A DNA stretch of 64,000 nt from contig JAWZSP010000003.1 of the NCBI GenBank assembly GCA_034401135.1, forward strand, positions 868,001 to 932,000. Reading direction: 5' to 3'. The stretch comes from Volutella citrinella. Taxonomy: Eukaryota > Ascomycota > Sordariomycetes > Hypocreales > Nectriaceae. Both the position numbers and the translations under genes were made by a program. Positions within the stretch are counted from its first letter, which is position 1, and the number at the start of each line of letters is the position of its first letter. Shown piece after piece: positions 10,538-21,876 of this stretch. The notes beneath the pieces are model-generated. The model was given only the letters and a program-made list of their open reading frames with translations. It made no database searches and was not told the DNA's origin.

Positions 10538-11158
10538 ATGAACTGTCCCCTACGCCCTACTCTAGGACAAGGCTTAGGCCCAGGATCCTCCTCAAACCCC
10601 CCAACGCCACCTCATGTCACAAGGGTGCAGGTAGAGTTCATTGGCATGCGTGATAGGATGACGCTTAGTGAAAATTACGTGGGCCGCGTCGTCATAATCG
10701 AAGTCGCCAACCTGCAAGGGCAGCTCGAGGAGTTCCGCAGGCTGAGAAGCATCCCCGGCGACAAACACACGTTTGAGCACCGCATCAGGGCCGTCCTCAT
10801 AAAGTATCACCACTACGCCCACGTGCTCAATGAAGAGGTGCACAAATATGACGAACCCCTGCGGCTCATCCACGACCTGCGGGACGAGGGCAGGTACCTC
10901 ATGAGTGAAGCAGACCGAACGACTGTAGACTTTCTCGTGGATCAGGCAACGACCCTTTCCGCCTGCTTCACAAGACGCGTCGGCGACTTGGAAAGGCGTT
11001 GCGTTGAGGGCGAGGCTGCAGTTCGCTCGCACATGAGGGACTTCGGGATCGAGGAAGTCAACATGCGTCCCGGCACCTCAGAATCATACAATAGCAACAC
11101 TTCCAGGCGCTCCCCGAGTCCCGGGGGTAGCAGCAGCAGCGGTATGTCTGAGAGGTAG
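10538..11158 (+). CDS. Small helical protein with Ser-rich tail, array member 7
   Basis: Intronless frame of 206 aa (MNCPLRPTLGQGLGPG). Residues 1-30 are Gly/Pro/Ser-rich, 35-165 are helical, and the last 35 are a Ser/Arg-rich low-complexity tail (SRRSPSPGGSSSSGMSER). The helical core holds LEEFRRLRSIPGDKHTFEHR (shared with member 6) and KYDEPLRLIHDLRDEGRYL (shared with member 1), so it links the two ends of the array. There is no known domain, signal peptide or membrane segment. It is convergent with acrB, 297 bp away. Function unknown. Confidence 0.7.
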   Translation: MNCPLRPTLGQGLGPGSSSNPPTPPHVTRVQVEFIGMRDRMTLSENYVGRVVIIEVANLQGQLEEFRRLRSIPGDKHTFEHRIRAVLIKYHHYAHVLNEEVHKYDEPLRLIHDLRDEGRYLMSEADRTTVDFLVDQATTLSACFTRRVGDLERRCVEGEAAVRSHMRDFGIEEVNMRPGTSESYNSNTSRRSPSPGGSSSSGMSER

Positions 11159-11455
11159 AAGGTGGGCGAGGGCAGACGAGTTGACGCGCTCTACGTATAC
11201 ACGAGTTAGACAGGTGCTATTACTCCCGCTTTTCACATCTGCGGTGCATAGTCTCCTCCTATTTAGTGCTGCGTGAAGTTGAGCGTTATGCATGCACCAA
11301 GTCCACAATATAGGGCAGAGACCAGAAATATCACAATGACCTGTCACAAGCGAGTAATCAATGTAACAATGGCACAACTTTTATTCATCTGCAAGTGCTA
11401 TTCAACCCTTCAACAGCCAAGCTCAAAAGGGCACGCAATCCTCTCACGATGCGCT

Positions 11456-14308
11456 TCACCTCGGGCTCGTAGGATCCGCTCCACTGCTGCCGCTGCCGCT
11501 GCTTCCACGACCGCGTGTCCGGCTCGCCCATATCGACTGCTGCCCGTGAGGCCTGCCGTGGACGTGAGGCGAGTCGTGGTCCTCGCCGCTCGACTGCGTG
11601 AAGCCGCTCACGTTGCTCAGCATGCTTGAGCTGCGGCCACGGGACATGTTGGCCCGGGGCTCAAAGGGAGGAGCCGTCGGTGGGGGCTGCCACAGGGGCA
11701 TGGTGGGAAGCGTCGGCGCCGACACGGAAGGGAGGACCTCAGCTGAGCTCTGCCACATGCCCGTAGGGAAGTGGGGAGGAGCCGCAGGGTTAGGATTCCA
11801 GGTGCCAGTCGGCTGGAATGGAGGCCCCAGCGGGTGCGCACCAGCTACCTCCATCTCGTAAGGCACGCCGTTAGCCGTGTTCATGTACTCATGGAAGCTG
11901 TTCAGCTGTGCCTGGGCGTTCCGAATGTGCTCGGCGCGACCGGCATTGGCTGCACGGACAAGCGCTAGGCGCTCGTTGTAGTTGGCTTCGATAGAGGCCA
12001 CATGGTCCTGCCAGACGGCACGTTCCTGGTTCCGGCGCTCCGCTTCGTCGAGACCCCTGTTATTCGCATCCGTGATGTTGGCAAGCTCGTTCTCGACTTT
12101 GGCAATTCGTGTCGCGATCTTGTTCCTGCGCGTGTTGAGATTCGACTTCTCCACTTCCTTGGCCTTGACTTCCTTTTCCAGCTTGGACTTGTACTCCTTG
12201 AACGACTTGGCGGACGCATCGTATTGCTTCTTCTCGCCAGCGTAGACCTTTTCAGTCTTCTTCTTTCGCTCCATGAGTTCAGGCGCGCTGTCAAAGTTCT
12301 TGAGCTGCTCCACGACTTGTTCTGTGTCACGCTCTGCCTGGGCCTTCTGGGTTTCCTGCTGACGGATCTTTTGCTTGTACTTCTCGTCGTGGTTGCCAGC
12401 GGAGGAGAGTTGGTTGTCTGTCAGCTCGTTGTCCTTCCTGAGCGCGTTGGTGCGAGTCTTCCACTCTTTGCGGAGAGTCTTGAGCCTGGCCTTTTCATCA
12501 GCCAGCTTCGCCTCGGCGGCGGCGATGGAAGTCTTCAGCGTAGTGGCCGGAGAATCGGGGCGGAGGGAGCGTTGTCCATTGGGAAGCTGAGCCGGAATGC
12601 CATCGGCCTCGCGCAGGGTTTCCTGGATGGTGCGAATGCTGGTGGTGAAGATGACCTTGTCCGTGAGCGTATCCACAAACTCGAACACATACTTTGACGC
12701 GGGTCGCAGTCCGTAAATATCACCTGTCCAGCGGGTTCCCTTGGTCTCATCCACCTCGTCTTCCTTGACCTGTTCGGATGCGTTGACAGGGAAGATGCGA
12801 GTTGGCTGCCAGAAGGCATTGTTTACTCGAACATAGAAAGGCTTGGAGGTGTCGAGTCCAGAGGGTCGGGAGGCATGGCCATTGGACTGGGCAGCTTCGA
12901 TCTCGTCTTCGTCGGCATCGGGGAAATCGCTGGTGCTGAAACATACTTCATCACTTCCAATGTAAGAAATCCATATTTGTCGTGCTTGGCGGTTAAAGGG
13001 GGCGTTTCCTAGGTTATGAATATCGGTTGCGTTGGAACCTGCAGATTCGGATGCAGCGTGAGAGAGTTCGTACTCCTTGACCATCACAATCTTGGTGCTT
13101 GCAAGGGCGGCCCACAGCGGTTGCTGCAGGCGAACCTGAGTGCTTTGTTTTCTTCGTTTTTTCGTAGATGACGGCGCCGGCGCCGGTTGAAAGCTCGCTT
13201 CAGTGTCTGGTGTTGCGAATCCTCCCTCGTTAGCCGTGTCGCCCGCTATACTCGGCGGCTTGCCAACTTCGGGATCGTTCACACCAGCCAAGGCATTGGC
13301 TTTCTCCCGCTTCAGGTACCATTCTCGAACATATCGAACAATACCCTGTGTCAAAATGTGGATCGCTAAAACACTCCTCACCCACCCATATGCAGTTCTC
13401 TTATCCTGCAATTCGGCGGACCGTTCAAAGGAGTGATTCAAAACATCCGGCAGTCGCCAGTGTTCGGGTATGTGGCGAGCCACGCGGCCCCAGTGGGCCT
13501 TGGTGCCACGCATAAGATGGTGGATCAAGACCCATGTGAAGCAAGTGGTGAGCCCTCTCGATGTGCCATCCTTGGCGCTCGTGCCTCCTCCAAGAGTGAT
13601 GGCAATGACTGGCTTTGCGAAATCAAGAATGGCGTCCTGTATAGGACCCCATAGGAACAGCCAGATGAGGAGGAAGAGCAAGTCCATGCACAGAATAGTA
13701 ACGAGAGAGGGCGTGGTCGAGTTGCCGTCGAAGATCTCGGCAAAGTTGATGTTCATGCCCGAGCTCGTCGTCACAGGAGGGACGAAGGTGAGGAAGGTGA
13801 ACATGGTGAAGATGATAGTGAGAGAGAGAGATGGAACATGCATGAGGATGATGAGGATGGCGAGTGTGTCCTGCATGGGGAGAGACTTGAGGACGGTAGC
13901 AGCAAGTTCCAGGGGACCCGAATCTCGATGAACGTCGGCATTCTTCAGGGCATTAACGTCAATGTGGCGGTGGCCAGCGTCGACGATGCCATTGGGAGCG
14001 CCGTTGGAGTTGCACGAGTCGGAAGACGTCTCGGATTCGGTTCCGAGGGAGGAGCGGCGGAGGTCATTGTAACGGGAGTCGACGCTGTCATCGGTGCGGT
14101 GCTTGGAACAGCCATTGGAGAGACCGTTGGGAGGCGTCGACGACCCTGCGGCCGCAGCGGAGTCGCCGCGGCGAGCAGAGCCGTCGGGCTGCCCAGAGGT
14201 CCTCTTGTCGGAAGATCGCTTGGCAGGGCCTACAAGCCCATTCTCGTGACGAGTGTCGCGTTGGTTGGTGGCGCCTTGCTGTCGCTTACCGGATGACACG
14301 CGAGGCAT
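11456..14308 (-). CDS. acrB: AcrB-like ubiquitination network signalling protein
   Basis: One 950-aa frame without introns. Residues 1-130 are disordered and Ser-rich. About 140-230 holds three hydrophobic segments (TLAILIILMHVPSLSLTIIF; LVTILCMDLLFLLIWLFLW; a weaker third), and 570-790 is a long charged coiled coil. The Pro-rich C-terminus ends in Ser/Gly repeats. This order matches AcrB, first found in Aspergillus nidulans as an acriflavine-resistance gene. There it acts with the arrestin CreD and the HECT ligase HulA in a ubiquitination network linked to carbon repression and transporters. The length is usual for the family. Expected location is internal membranes. The start MPRVSSGKRQQ is the first ATG of the frame. 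The recognition is from domain order and conserved N-terminal membrane block; the biochemical role in this species is inferred. Confidence 0.92.
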   Translation of the reverse strand: MPRVSSGKRQQGATNQRDTRHENGLVGPAKRSSDKRTSGQPDGSARRGDSAAAAGSSTPPNGLSNGCSKHRTDDSVDSRYNDLRRSSLGTESETSSDSCNSNGAPNGIVDAGHRHIDVNALKNADVHRDSGPLELAATVLKSLPMQDTLAILIILMHVPSLSLTIIFTMFTFLTFVPPVTTSSGMNINFAEIFDGNSTTPSLVTILCMDLLFLLIWLFLWGPIQDAILDFAKPVIAITLGGGTSAKDGTSRGLTTCFTWVLIHHLMRGTKAHWGRVARHIPEHWRLPDVLNHSFERSAELQDKRTAYGWVRSVLAIHILTQGIVRYVREWYLKREKANALAGVNDPEVGKPPSIAGDTANEGGFATPDTEASFQPAPAPSSTKKRRKQSTQVRLQQPLWAALASTKIVMVKEYELSHAASESAGSNATDIHNLGNAPFNRQARQIWISYIGSDEVCFSTSDFPDADEDEIEAAQSNGHASRPSGLDTSKPFYVRVNNAFWQPTRIFPVNASEQVKEDEVDETKGTRWTGDIYGLRPASKYVFEFVDTLTDKVIFTTSIRTIQETLREADGIPAQLPNGQRSLRPDSPATTLKTSIAAAEAKLADEKARLKTLRKEWKTRTNALRKDNELTDNQLSSAGNHDEKYKQKIRQQETQKAQAERDTEQVVEQLKNFDSAPELMERKKKTEKVYAGEKKQYDASAKSFKEYKSKLEKEVKAKEVEKSNLNTRRNKIATRIAKVENELANITDANNRGLDEAERRNQERAVWQDHVASIEANYNERLALVRAANAGRAEHIRNAQAQLNSFHEYMNTANGVPYEMEVAGAHPLGPPFQPTGTWNPNPAAPPHFPTGMWQSSAEVLPSVSAPTLPTMPLWQPPPTAPPFEPRANMSRGRSSSMLSNVSGFTQSSGEDHDSPHVHGRPHGQQSIWASRTRGRGSSGSGSSGADPTSPR

Positions 14309-17300
14309 GCGCAGCGACTGGAACTCAACGGCAGTCTGACGAGCCCAGCAACTGTGTTAGTGCAGGGCTGACAGCCGACGCGAGTCTGTCGAGAGAAGGG
14401 GCGATTCCAGAGCTGGGAGTCGCGGCGGTTGAGGCAGCTCGACTAGGATCGAAGGCTACTGACGGCGTAGTAAGGGGGCGAGGAACGTTGCGACACAAGG
14501 CTTGAAGGCTGACATGTGCATCCGTAGCGCACGCGTGCCGTCTCGGTCTTGCGAGGGTCGGGGAGGCGTTTGCACGCTGGTGGTGTTGCGTGGTGTCGCC
14601 TTTGGCGAGGATGGGACGAGGTCGTCGGGACGTGCGGGGAGCTTAAAGCAGAGGCGTCGGCGGCGGCAGCTGCTAGTTGTGCGGCTACTGCGTTGCGGAC
14701 GGAAGAATTGCTGCGAGAGCGTTGGAGGCGTACGGCGGCGGGAAGGCGGCGGTGCGGTGTGGTGAGACGGTGGGTGCAGGCGCCGCGCCGGGTGCTGGGT
14801 GCTGAGTGCAGTGCAGTGTGCGAGAGCGAAGTATGTATTGTATTGAGATTTTTGGTGGTGAGTGAAAGTAAAAGGAATGGATCGAACGCAAGTGGATGGA
14901 CGGGAACGGGAATAAACTAATGCCAGGCAGAACGAGCCAGCAATCCGCACTGTGCCGCTAGAAGGTGCTCTGCAGGGCTGTACGGCAGGCTCCCCAAGCC
15001 CAGCGGGGTCCGCGGCTCTCCAGCGACGCTTCTACAGGCTGAGAGCCCTGTCTTTGGGGGCTGCTGGGGGCTGCTAGGGGGTGTCGGGCATGTGTGGCCT
15101 GTCTGGCCTGGCCGCTGGGGGGGTTGCCAAGTGCGCCGCAGAGGGCGGGCCGGCAGTGTGCTGTAGGTACGAAGCTAGCCCGTACAGTGCCGCTCGGCCG
15201 ATGTTCCTGGACCAGTGGGAGAAAAAAAAACCCATCCAGTGCAGGTGGGGAATTGTGCGAGGTGGTGGAGGGCCCCAGGAGGGGGGGATGACCTGGATCT
15301 ACCTGCTGAGGGCGCTAGGCGAGCCAGGGTAGGAGCAGTACAAGAGCGCCATGCTGGCCGAGTCTCCAGCACGCAAGCCCCAAACCCACTGATGGCTGGA
15401 CTCGCCGACTCGGTGGTGGTGGGGAAGGCCGCCGTGGCCAGGTCTCGGTGGGTACCAATGGCTGCTCATGAGTCGATGAGTGGCCGATCCCGATGTTATG
15501 CCAGAGGCCGGCAATGGAAAGTGGGCAGGGTTTTTTGGGGTCTTTCGTTCTGGTATACTCGGTGGGCGCTGGCCAATTACGCGGAAAGCATTGCCGGACA
15601 GAAATACGCATACGGATAATTGCTCAACCATTGGAGCGAGGCAAGCACGTCTTACACGATCACATGGGGGAGTAAGTGCTGACAACCCAGTGACATGGCG
15701 GGCTGGCGATAACGCGATAAGTGAGTAGCATTGTTATTGTCAACCTGGAAGTTGATCCATGGCGCCTCAGCTCAGCACATCCCAGAGCAAATCACACTCT
15801 CAGCGATTGGCATTGGCGAGAAATGAGACCAAAAGATGGATCCCATGGCGCTATCCTGCGCTGAGACTCTCCCATGGCAATGACTGGTGCCAATGAGATC
15901 AGCGGGTGCACCTAAAATAAACGCATCGCGCTACCAACTGCACACTTCATCAGGTTTCCGCACTGCCTCGCACAACGCAACGCAGATCTACAGGCTCCAT
16001 TCATGCAACAGCCGACCACAAAAGCTTGACGGGGATGGTCTCTGCATCCTCGGCACTCTGGCCCCAGAGACCCAGACAACGCCCCAGAACGCCCCAGAGT
16101 TCGTGCCGGACAGCCCCCAGTGTGTCAACGCCCTCGTCCGTCGGTGGCCGCAAAATGCAGTTCCCCAGAGGCAGATGGCATGATGTCAAGTTCCGGTGCT
16201 GCCGCCAGGCACCTCTCGTGAGGTCGGCAGTTGAAAGTGCTAGACAGCAATCTTAAAGAGACGGGGACGAGGCGAGAAGATAGCAGCACCGCTTCCACCC
16301 GGCCGAATCATCCCCCCTGCCCGTCCCGCATCCTCCATCCCCATGCCCTCCAGATATGGCGGCCGTGGATGCCGAGAATGGCACCAGGAGCCGTCCGTGG
16401 CTGCTTCGGATGGTTGCATGTGCAAGAATCCCTCGCCCACCACCCCCAGACAAGCATCCCGTCTACTGCGCCGCGCTGTCACACGACCATCCCTTATTTG
16501 CCCACGTTTGTGCCCTGGCCAGCTGCCACCTCGGCCACTTGGCCCTACTATCAGTAGGGGTGTTTTGGTTTGTACGGGATTATACCGTCTGTACGGAGTT
16601 GTGCGCACAGATGCCAAGCAAAGACATGTGCTTTGGCCGGTTGGCCAGTCTTGCCAAGCTACTTCGCAGGCGAATTGGGCGTTTCTTAGGCCTGTCGGCG
16701 CTATCAATGGACGCCAGACAGTAGCGCGGGAGCATGACGCTGCCAAACGGTGTGGGACAAGGCCCTGAAACATCATGTTGATGTTTTTGCTGCCCACGCA
16801 GACGCGCACATGCACAGCCGGCCGATGCGCGCGTCTTCTGTCACTGCTCGCACACTCGATCTCACCCATTCAGGGGACATCCCGGGCCAGCCGGGCTGAC
16901 GTCTCTTGCGGAGTCCTGCCACAGGCTGCCAGAGGCGCCAACGTATCGCCCAATCCGGCGGGCGTGGACAGCCTCATCGCCACTTGGTGCTATTCATCGC
17001 TGGCTGCCGGCCTCTCACAGTCCACAGGGCCGGGCAGCGTTAGCAACCACCATCATGCTGCCTGCTTCGTCGCTACTCTGTCGCCCTACCAGGCTGCTAC
17101 CGCATCCGTCCGTAGGCCAATTGGATCGCCGCCCGCAAGCATTAAGCTTTACAGGTCGTCACCTCTGGCACAGAGTTTCCCAAGCAAAACGCGGCGCACC
17201 TGACGTCGCCCAGCCCGCCGCGTTGCCGTAACAGGCATCTATCCACGACAAGAAGCAGCAGTAGAGCGAGGCTACCGGCCTGTTCGCATGGGCGACGTCA

Positions 17301-20300
17301 ATGCGGTGTGAGGCGCTTGGGACGACAACCCTCGCAACGTGCTCGCTGGGCGGCCGGGAGAGGTCAATGGTGATCATCTTCACTTCATTGGGCTAGCTTG
17401 TCATGATTCACGTGGCCCAAGTCTTGTCATATGCCGAAGTCGATGGAGCCCCAATCTTGATTCTTGCCAACCTCATCCCCTTGCTAGCGACGAGGCCGTG
17501 CGGCAAGCTTGGAAGACCACGGACAGAGTGAGCAAATTGCTGTTGCTTGGTCGTCGACTATGCAAAGCTTAACTGAAACACTGGTTCTTCGCTTGTCATT
17601 GGCAATGATGTGTTCCTACCTCTGGGAGGATCGCCTTGCAATGCCAATGAACGTACGGAGTAGTGGTGAAGGCCATGCCACCCGTGACTACTGATCCACA
17701 TGTCGCTCCGACAGACGTTGCGTAAGAGTGCGCTAGGAAAGGCCGGTGGCGACATGAAGAGCCCAATGGGGTAATGAAATGAAACCACTTGGATCTTGCA
17801 TAGGCTCGATTAATAGGGACTCCTCGGTTTCAATTCCTTGAGAATCTGCTGTGATTTGACGGTGACAAGCCTATCAGTTCTCAAAGCTAATGTATGAAGC
17901 CACAAGCACCCCAGACATCAACTACCTGCCCCGTAGTGCCTACGGAGTAATTTAGACAGACATGGTATTCAACGGCGGCGCCTCTAATTGGCGTGGCCGT
18001 AGGCGTGTCCATGCAACGGGCGGTTGACACGCATCGATTGATCGGGCTTGGTGAGTGCTAGTGGACGACATGGATGATGGATGGTCTCCAACCCAGAGTC
18101 TCCATCCCGCTACAACTCTGTGCCCCAAAAGCCCCAATAGGCTCCTCCCCCCAGCCCTAGCGGCTTGGTCGTCCAAGGAGCAAGAAACATGCGATCGATC
18201 GCCACCATTGCGTCCGCAATCAAACCAAATATCGCCCGGGCCTCGCAACTAATAACAAACACGAATCCTATACGGCATCCTCCGTCCCCACACAGCTCCC
18301 CAAAGTCCCCCCGTCCAGGCTTCCGCCGATACCGCCCCAAACCGCCGATCCCCAAACCTTCTTCCCAGGCTGCCAGGATGCTCCAACCCAACCCCCTCCG
18401 CGCTCCCTGTGAGTCTTCACGCGCCCGCCTCCTCATGCAGCGACGTTCTTTTAGCTAGCGGTTTAGCCTGTACGGGTACAGTAGCACCGTTTCAGGATTC
18501 TTCAGCAAGCTTGCCCGCGCCCTACGGAAGAAAAGAGTCCCCCTTGTCCGCTGGCACACATGGTTGACACGCAGCCTCGGTCATTTACGAGCAGTGGTGT
18601 ATTGCTCGTATAGTGTCTCGTTTGAGACTGCCGCAATAACTGCCGCGATCAACAGACGCTGTGTGACACGATTCTCAAACAGCTCGACGGAGGCAGAGGG
18701 CAAGAGTTCTCGCACATGGGTGGCCCTCGCTGACCAGACCGCCGATTCGAGGTTGCATCTGCGGCGGGTGTCCTAAAATCCTTTCTCGCTCACCTCGCTC
18801 TGTTGGTCACTGCGGGGGCTGTAGTTCGTGTCAACTCGCACAGCCAGTAGACCTCAACGAGGTCGGGAGCAGCTGCTCGGTCTGCTCCACCCGACAGCTC
18901 TTCGGGCGGCTGGTTAACCTGGTTAGTTTAAACTGTCCTGGAAGACAGAACGGACATTTACCGCGGTGCCCTATGTGCAGATCGGCCCCCGGTAGGAAAC
19001 CCGGCGAGGTTTTGCCCAATTCCGCATCGGAGCCGGATATGCCAACTAAAACGGACTACGACTGGACACTAATCATGAACCCATGACTGGTAAATCAGGA
19101 CGGCCTTGGCGATCTCTCCCTCTCCCTATCCGGTCGCGGTCAACCCAGCTGATGGACCCTCGGCTCACCTTGTTCCCTCGTTCTGCGCGTATCTCTTTCC
19201 CTCTCCGCACTGCTGCTGCAACTCTCCGCCGGCAGTTATCGTATCGTCTCGGGGGCCCTCCCCTGCGCGTGTGGCCACACAGAATGGCCCAGGCCCAACT
19301 GCGCCCAGCCTCCCCCAACGGCCAGCGGCCACTCACAACCCGCTGCTCGCCTGGTGACGCCCCAAAACCAAACTCCCATGATGCCTGTAGACGCCAGTCT
19401 GTATGCTGCTGTGCGCGCGCCATGTGCTGCACTGCACAGCTGTCAGCCACCACACCCGGGCCGGTGGGCGACAACGAAATGACGGTGTGAAGTAAAAAAC
19501 CTCGAGCCGCGCTTCCCTTGCCTCCCCTTCCGTCCATCCATCCACAACCGCCAGAAAAGAAAATCCTCTCTCTCATATCCGGTGGCGTGACACTGTGTGC
19601 TGGCCCTCCCGGGCTTGCCTGCTTCACTGATCGTCCCGCCCGCAGTATCATGCACACTGGCAGCCAGGGTGTCATTGGCATCATTGGCCCGGTCCAAGTC
19701 AGTTGCCGTTTCCGTCTCGAATCTGCAAATTGGCCGGTGGGGGTGCCCAGAGCCAGGTTGCGAAGCGGGATATTATCATCAAATCGCTGCTTGGCCAGCA
19801 CTGACAGAGCCGAGACTCGTCTTCGCTTTGGACTTGAGAGAGCCAATACGAGATTGCGAATAAAGACCTCGACAGCGTGTCGTCGAGCTGCCGCTTTGGG
19901 CTGTGTTGGTGATGCCTCCATTGACCCCGCTCTCCGATATAGATCTGATGCACTATTATCTCAAGCCATGGAGTTGCCGGTTCTCGCATGTCCTAGCGAG
20001 GGCCTTGATCGTCGTGCATTCGGACCAGAAGCCCCCGCGATGTGATCCCTCGCAACTGACCGGGCAGGGCATGACCGGCCCGCTTCTCATCAAACCACAT
20101 GGCCATGATCCCATCGCAGTTCCATCGCCATCTCCATCGTATCACCACCGCCCCCATCCCCCGCACTCCTCATGGCCCTCAACCCTGTGCTCGTGCTGAC
20201 CACAATCTCCCGTCGTGCGGAGCCCTGCTTGCCCGCGCCAATCACCACCAACCACGCACCTGTCGTGCATTCTAACGAAACGCCATTCTGCCACCCTAGG

Positions 20301-21876
20301 GCTTTGGCACTGCAGGCCCTGCGCCGCTCGCCTACAGTTGGACGGCTTTTCCCACAGTGTCTTGTGTTACTCGTGACCATATGATTCCATGTATCAATCG
20401 TTGGAAATGCGTTGGTAGCTCGTTGTTGAATGAGACGTCCGTGGGGCATGTAGGTCTCGTATGATGAGTTGTGATCACGCTTAGCACGTCCTGAACATGT
20501 CGACAAAGTGTGTCACAATGTTTCTGACTCTTGATTCCATTTTGAAAAGGGGAAATGTCCCCGGGTCACTTGCCCGGTTAGGCAATTCAACGTTGCTAGG
20601 CTATGCGTGCTACCTTTGCTCCTCTTGCCTCGTGTATTGGAGAGCAATAATTGAGGGTTCACCCTGTGGTCCTCCTTCCATGTTTCCCTTGGAAATAGTC
20701 CTGTTGGCACAACGGCTGCGACGTATACGAGCCAAGAAATGGGTCGACTGCCACTGGCACTTGACACAGCGTCTCCTATATGTCGATTTTCTGTCCTGCA
20801 TGCTGTATCTCAAGTGAACAACAAAGGAGACGAAGGAGTTCGACAAGGTGACGTTCTGCCTCGACATTTTGAATGGTACTTGTAGTCAAAATAGTGTTGA
20901 TATTTGCAATGCAATGACTTGGCTAGACTTTCGATGATGCTGCAGCTACGTCCAGGCTGTCATGTATAGGTTAGGCCGCAAGGTGTTTTGCCCAACTGAA
21001 CTGCACCATGGTTCTGCTTGCGGCACTTCTCCCTTTGCGTTGCTGTATTTTCTACTGTAGACTGATTAGCAAAAGAAGTTGGTCTCAAGGATATGTGCTG
21101 CTATTTAAGGAATCTGGATCTGAACTAGCGAGCATCCCTCAAATCAACCATGAAGAGTTCAGCCGCCCAATTCCAAAGCCTACATGTCTGGATCCAGCTC
21201 ACCTTCTTGACATTCGGCAAAGTCCATATTCATACGCAGAGACTCCTCATACCAGGGCCTCCTTCAAACCAATCCCTAGAAACATAGAGTTGAGAGCGGA
21301 CACAAGAGACACCCGGCATTCGCCGCTCTCAGCTCTGTCTTCATTCCCGGGTCTCAGCCGTCATAAGATAATTGCATCAAATGATTGTCTGCTTCTTCTC
21401 CAGGTTGATCTTGGTGCGGTATCTAATACTATTACTCCCAGGGCTTTCTTGTGAATACCACGCAACTACTTTCGAATTAGTTTTCAGAAGCCCAACTATC
21501 TGGGCTACGGCTCATCGTGCAACAGATTTGATTTCAAGTTAACAAAGACGGCCTGTACACATTAACACACAAGATAAGAGGTTTTGAAAGAGATATAACC
21601 TTAGGTCTTCTTCAACTTGATAGCTTTATATGTCCACGAGATATGCTGCAGAAGATGCGAGATTCTTTTTGTATTCACAACCAAACATGTCCACAAGTAT
21701 TTATACAGAGGATCATAGTTACAACACGAACAGGAAGAGGATCCGGCTTCAACATCAACCAACTAGACGCAGCCATATTCGCCAAAGATCAAATATTGCT
21801 CGCCGGGGTTGCCTCGAACCCATCGCTGGACGCTTCAGTACTCCTGACATGTGATTTGTGCACCGCTAATGCGCCA
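14309..21876. other. 7.5-kb gene-poor region upstream of acrB
   Basis: No supportable gene. Open frames occur on both strands (the longest is 282 codons at 19073-19921, minus) but they overlap each other, lack splice context and read as low-complexity Arg/Pro/Gly translation of GC-rich DNA. The acrB-proximal 600 bp is probably its promoter and leader. Notable contents are G-runs at 15056-15123 and two copies of the palindrome-like 9-mer TACGGAGTA (17654, 17941). I see no transposon, RIP-like AT-rich block or tandem array. Confidence 0.5.
15056..15088 (+). other. Putative G-quadruplex motif
   Basis: Four guanine runs with short loops: GGGGG, CTGCT, GGGGG, CTGCTA, GGGGG, TGTC, GGG. A further G7 run follows at 15117-15123. 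It lies about 750 bp upstream of the acrB start codon. Folding is inferred from the canonical G3+ N1-7 rule. Confidence 0.6.

Noticed and set aside
2000..11200. Possibility that the small-gene island is a transposon or virus-derived block
   Set aside because: No terminal repeats, transposase, integrase or polymerase motifs were seen.
12002..12697. 231-codon frame, plus strand
   Set aside because: Antisense to the acrB coiled-coil region; its Leu-rich translation is the mirror of Lys/Glu-rich coding sequence.
16240..16869. 209-codon open frame, minus strand
   Set aside because: No recognisable protein character and overlapping frames on the plus strand of similar length.
19073..19921. 282-codon open frame, minus strand
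   Set aside because: Arg/Gly/Pro-rich translation of GC-rich DNA, overlapped by equally long frames on the other strand, no splice or domain support.
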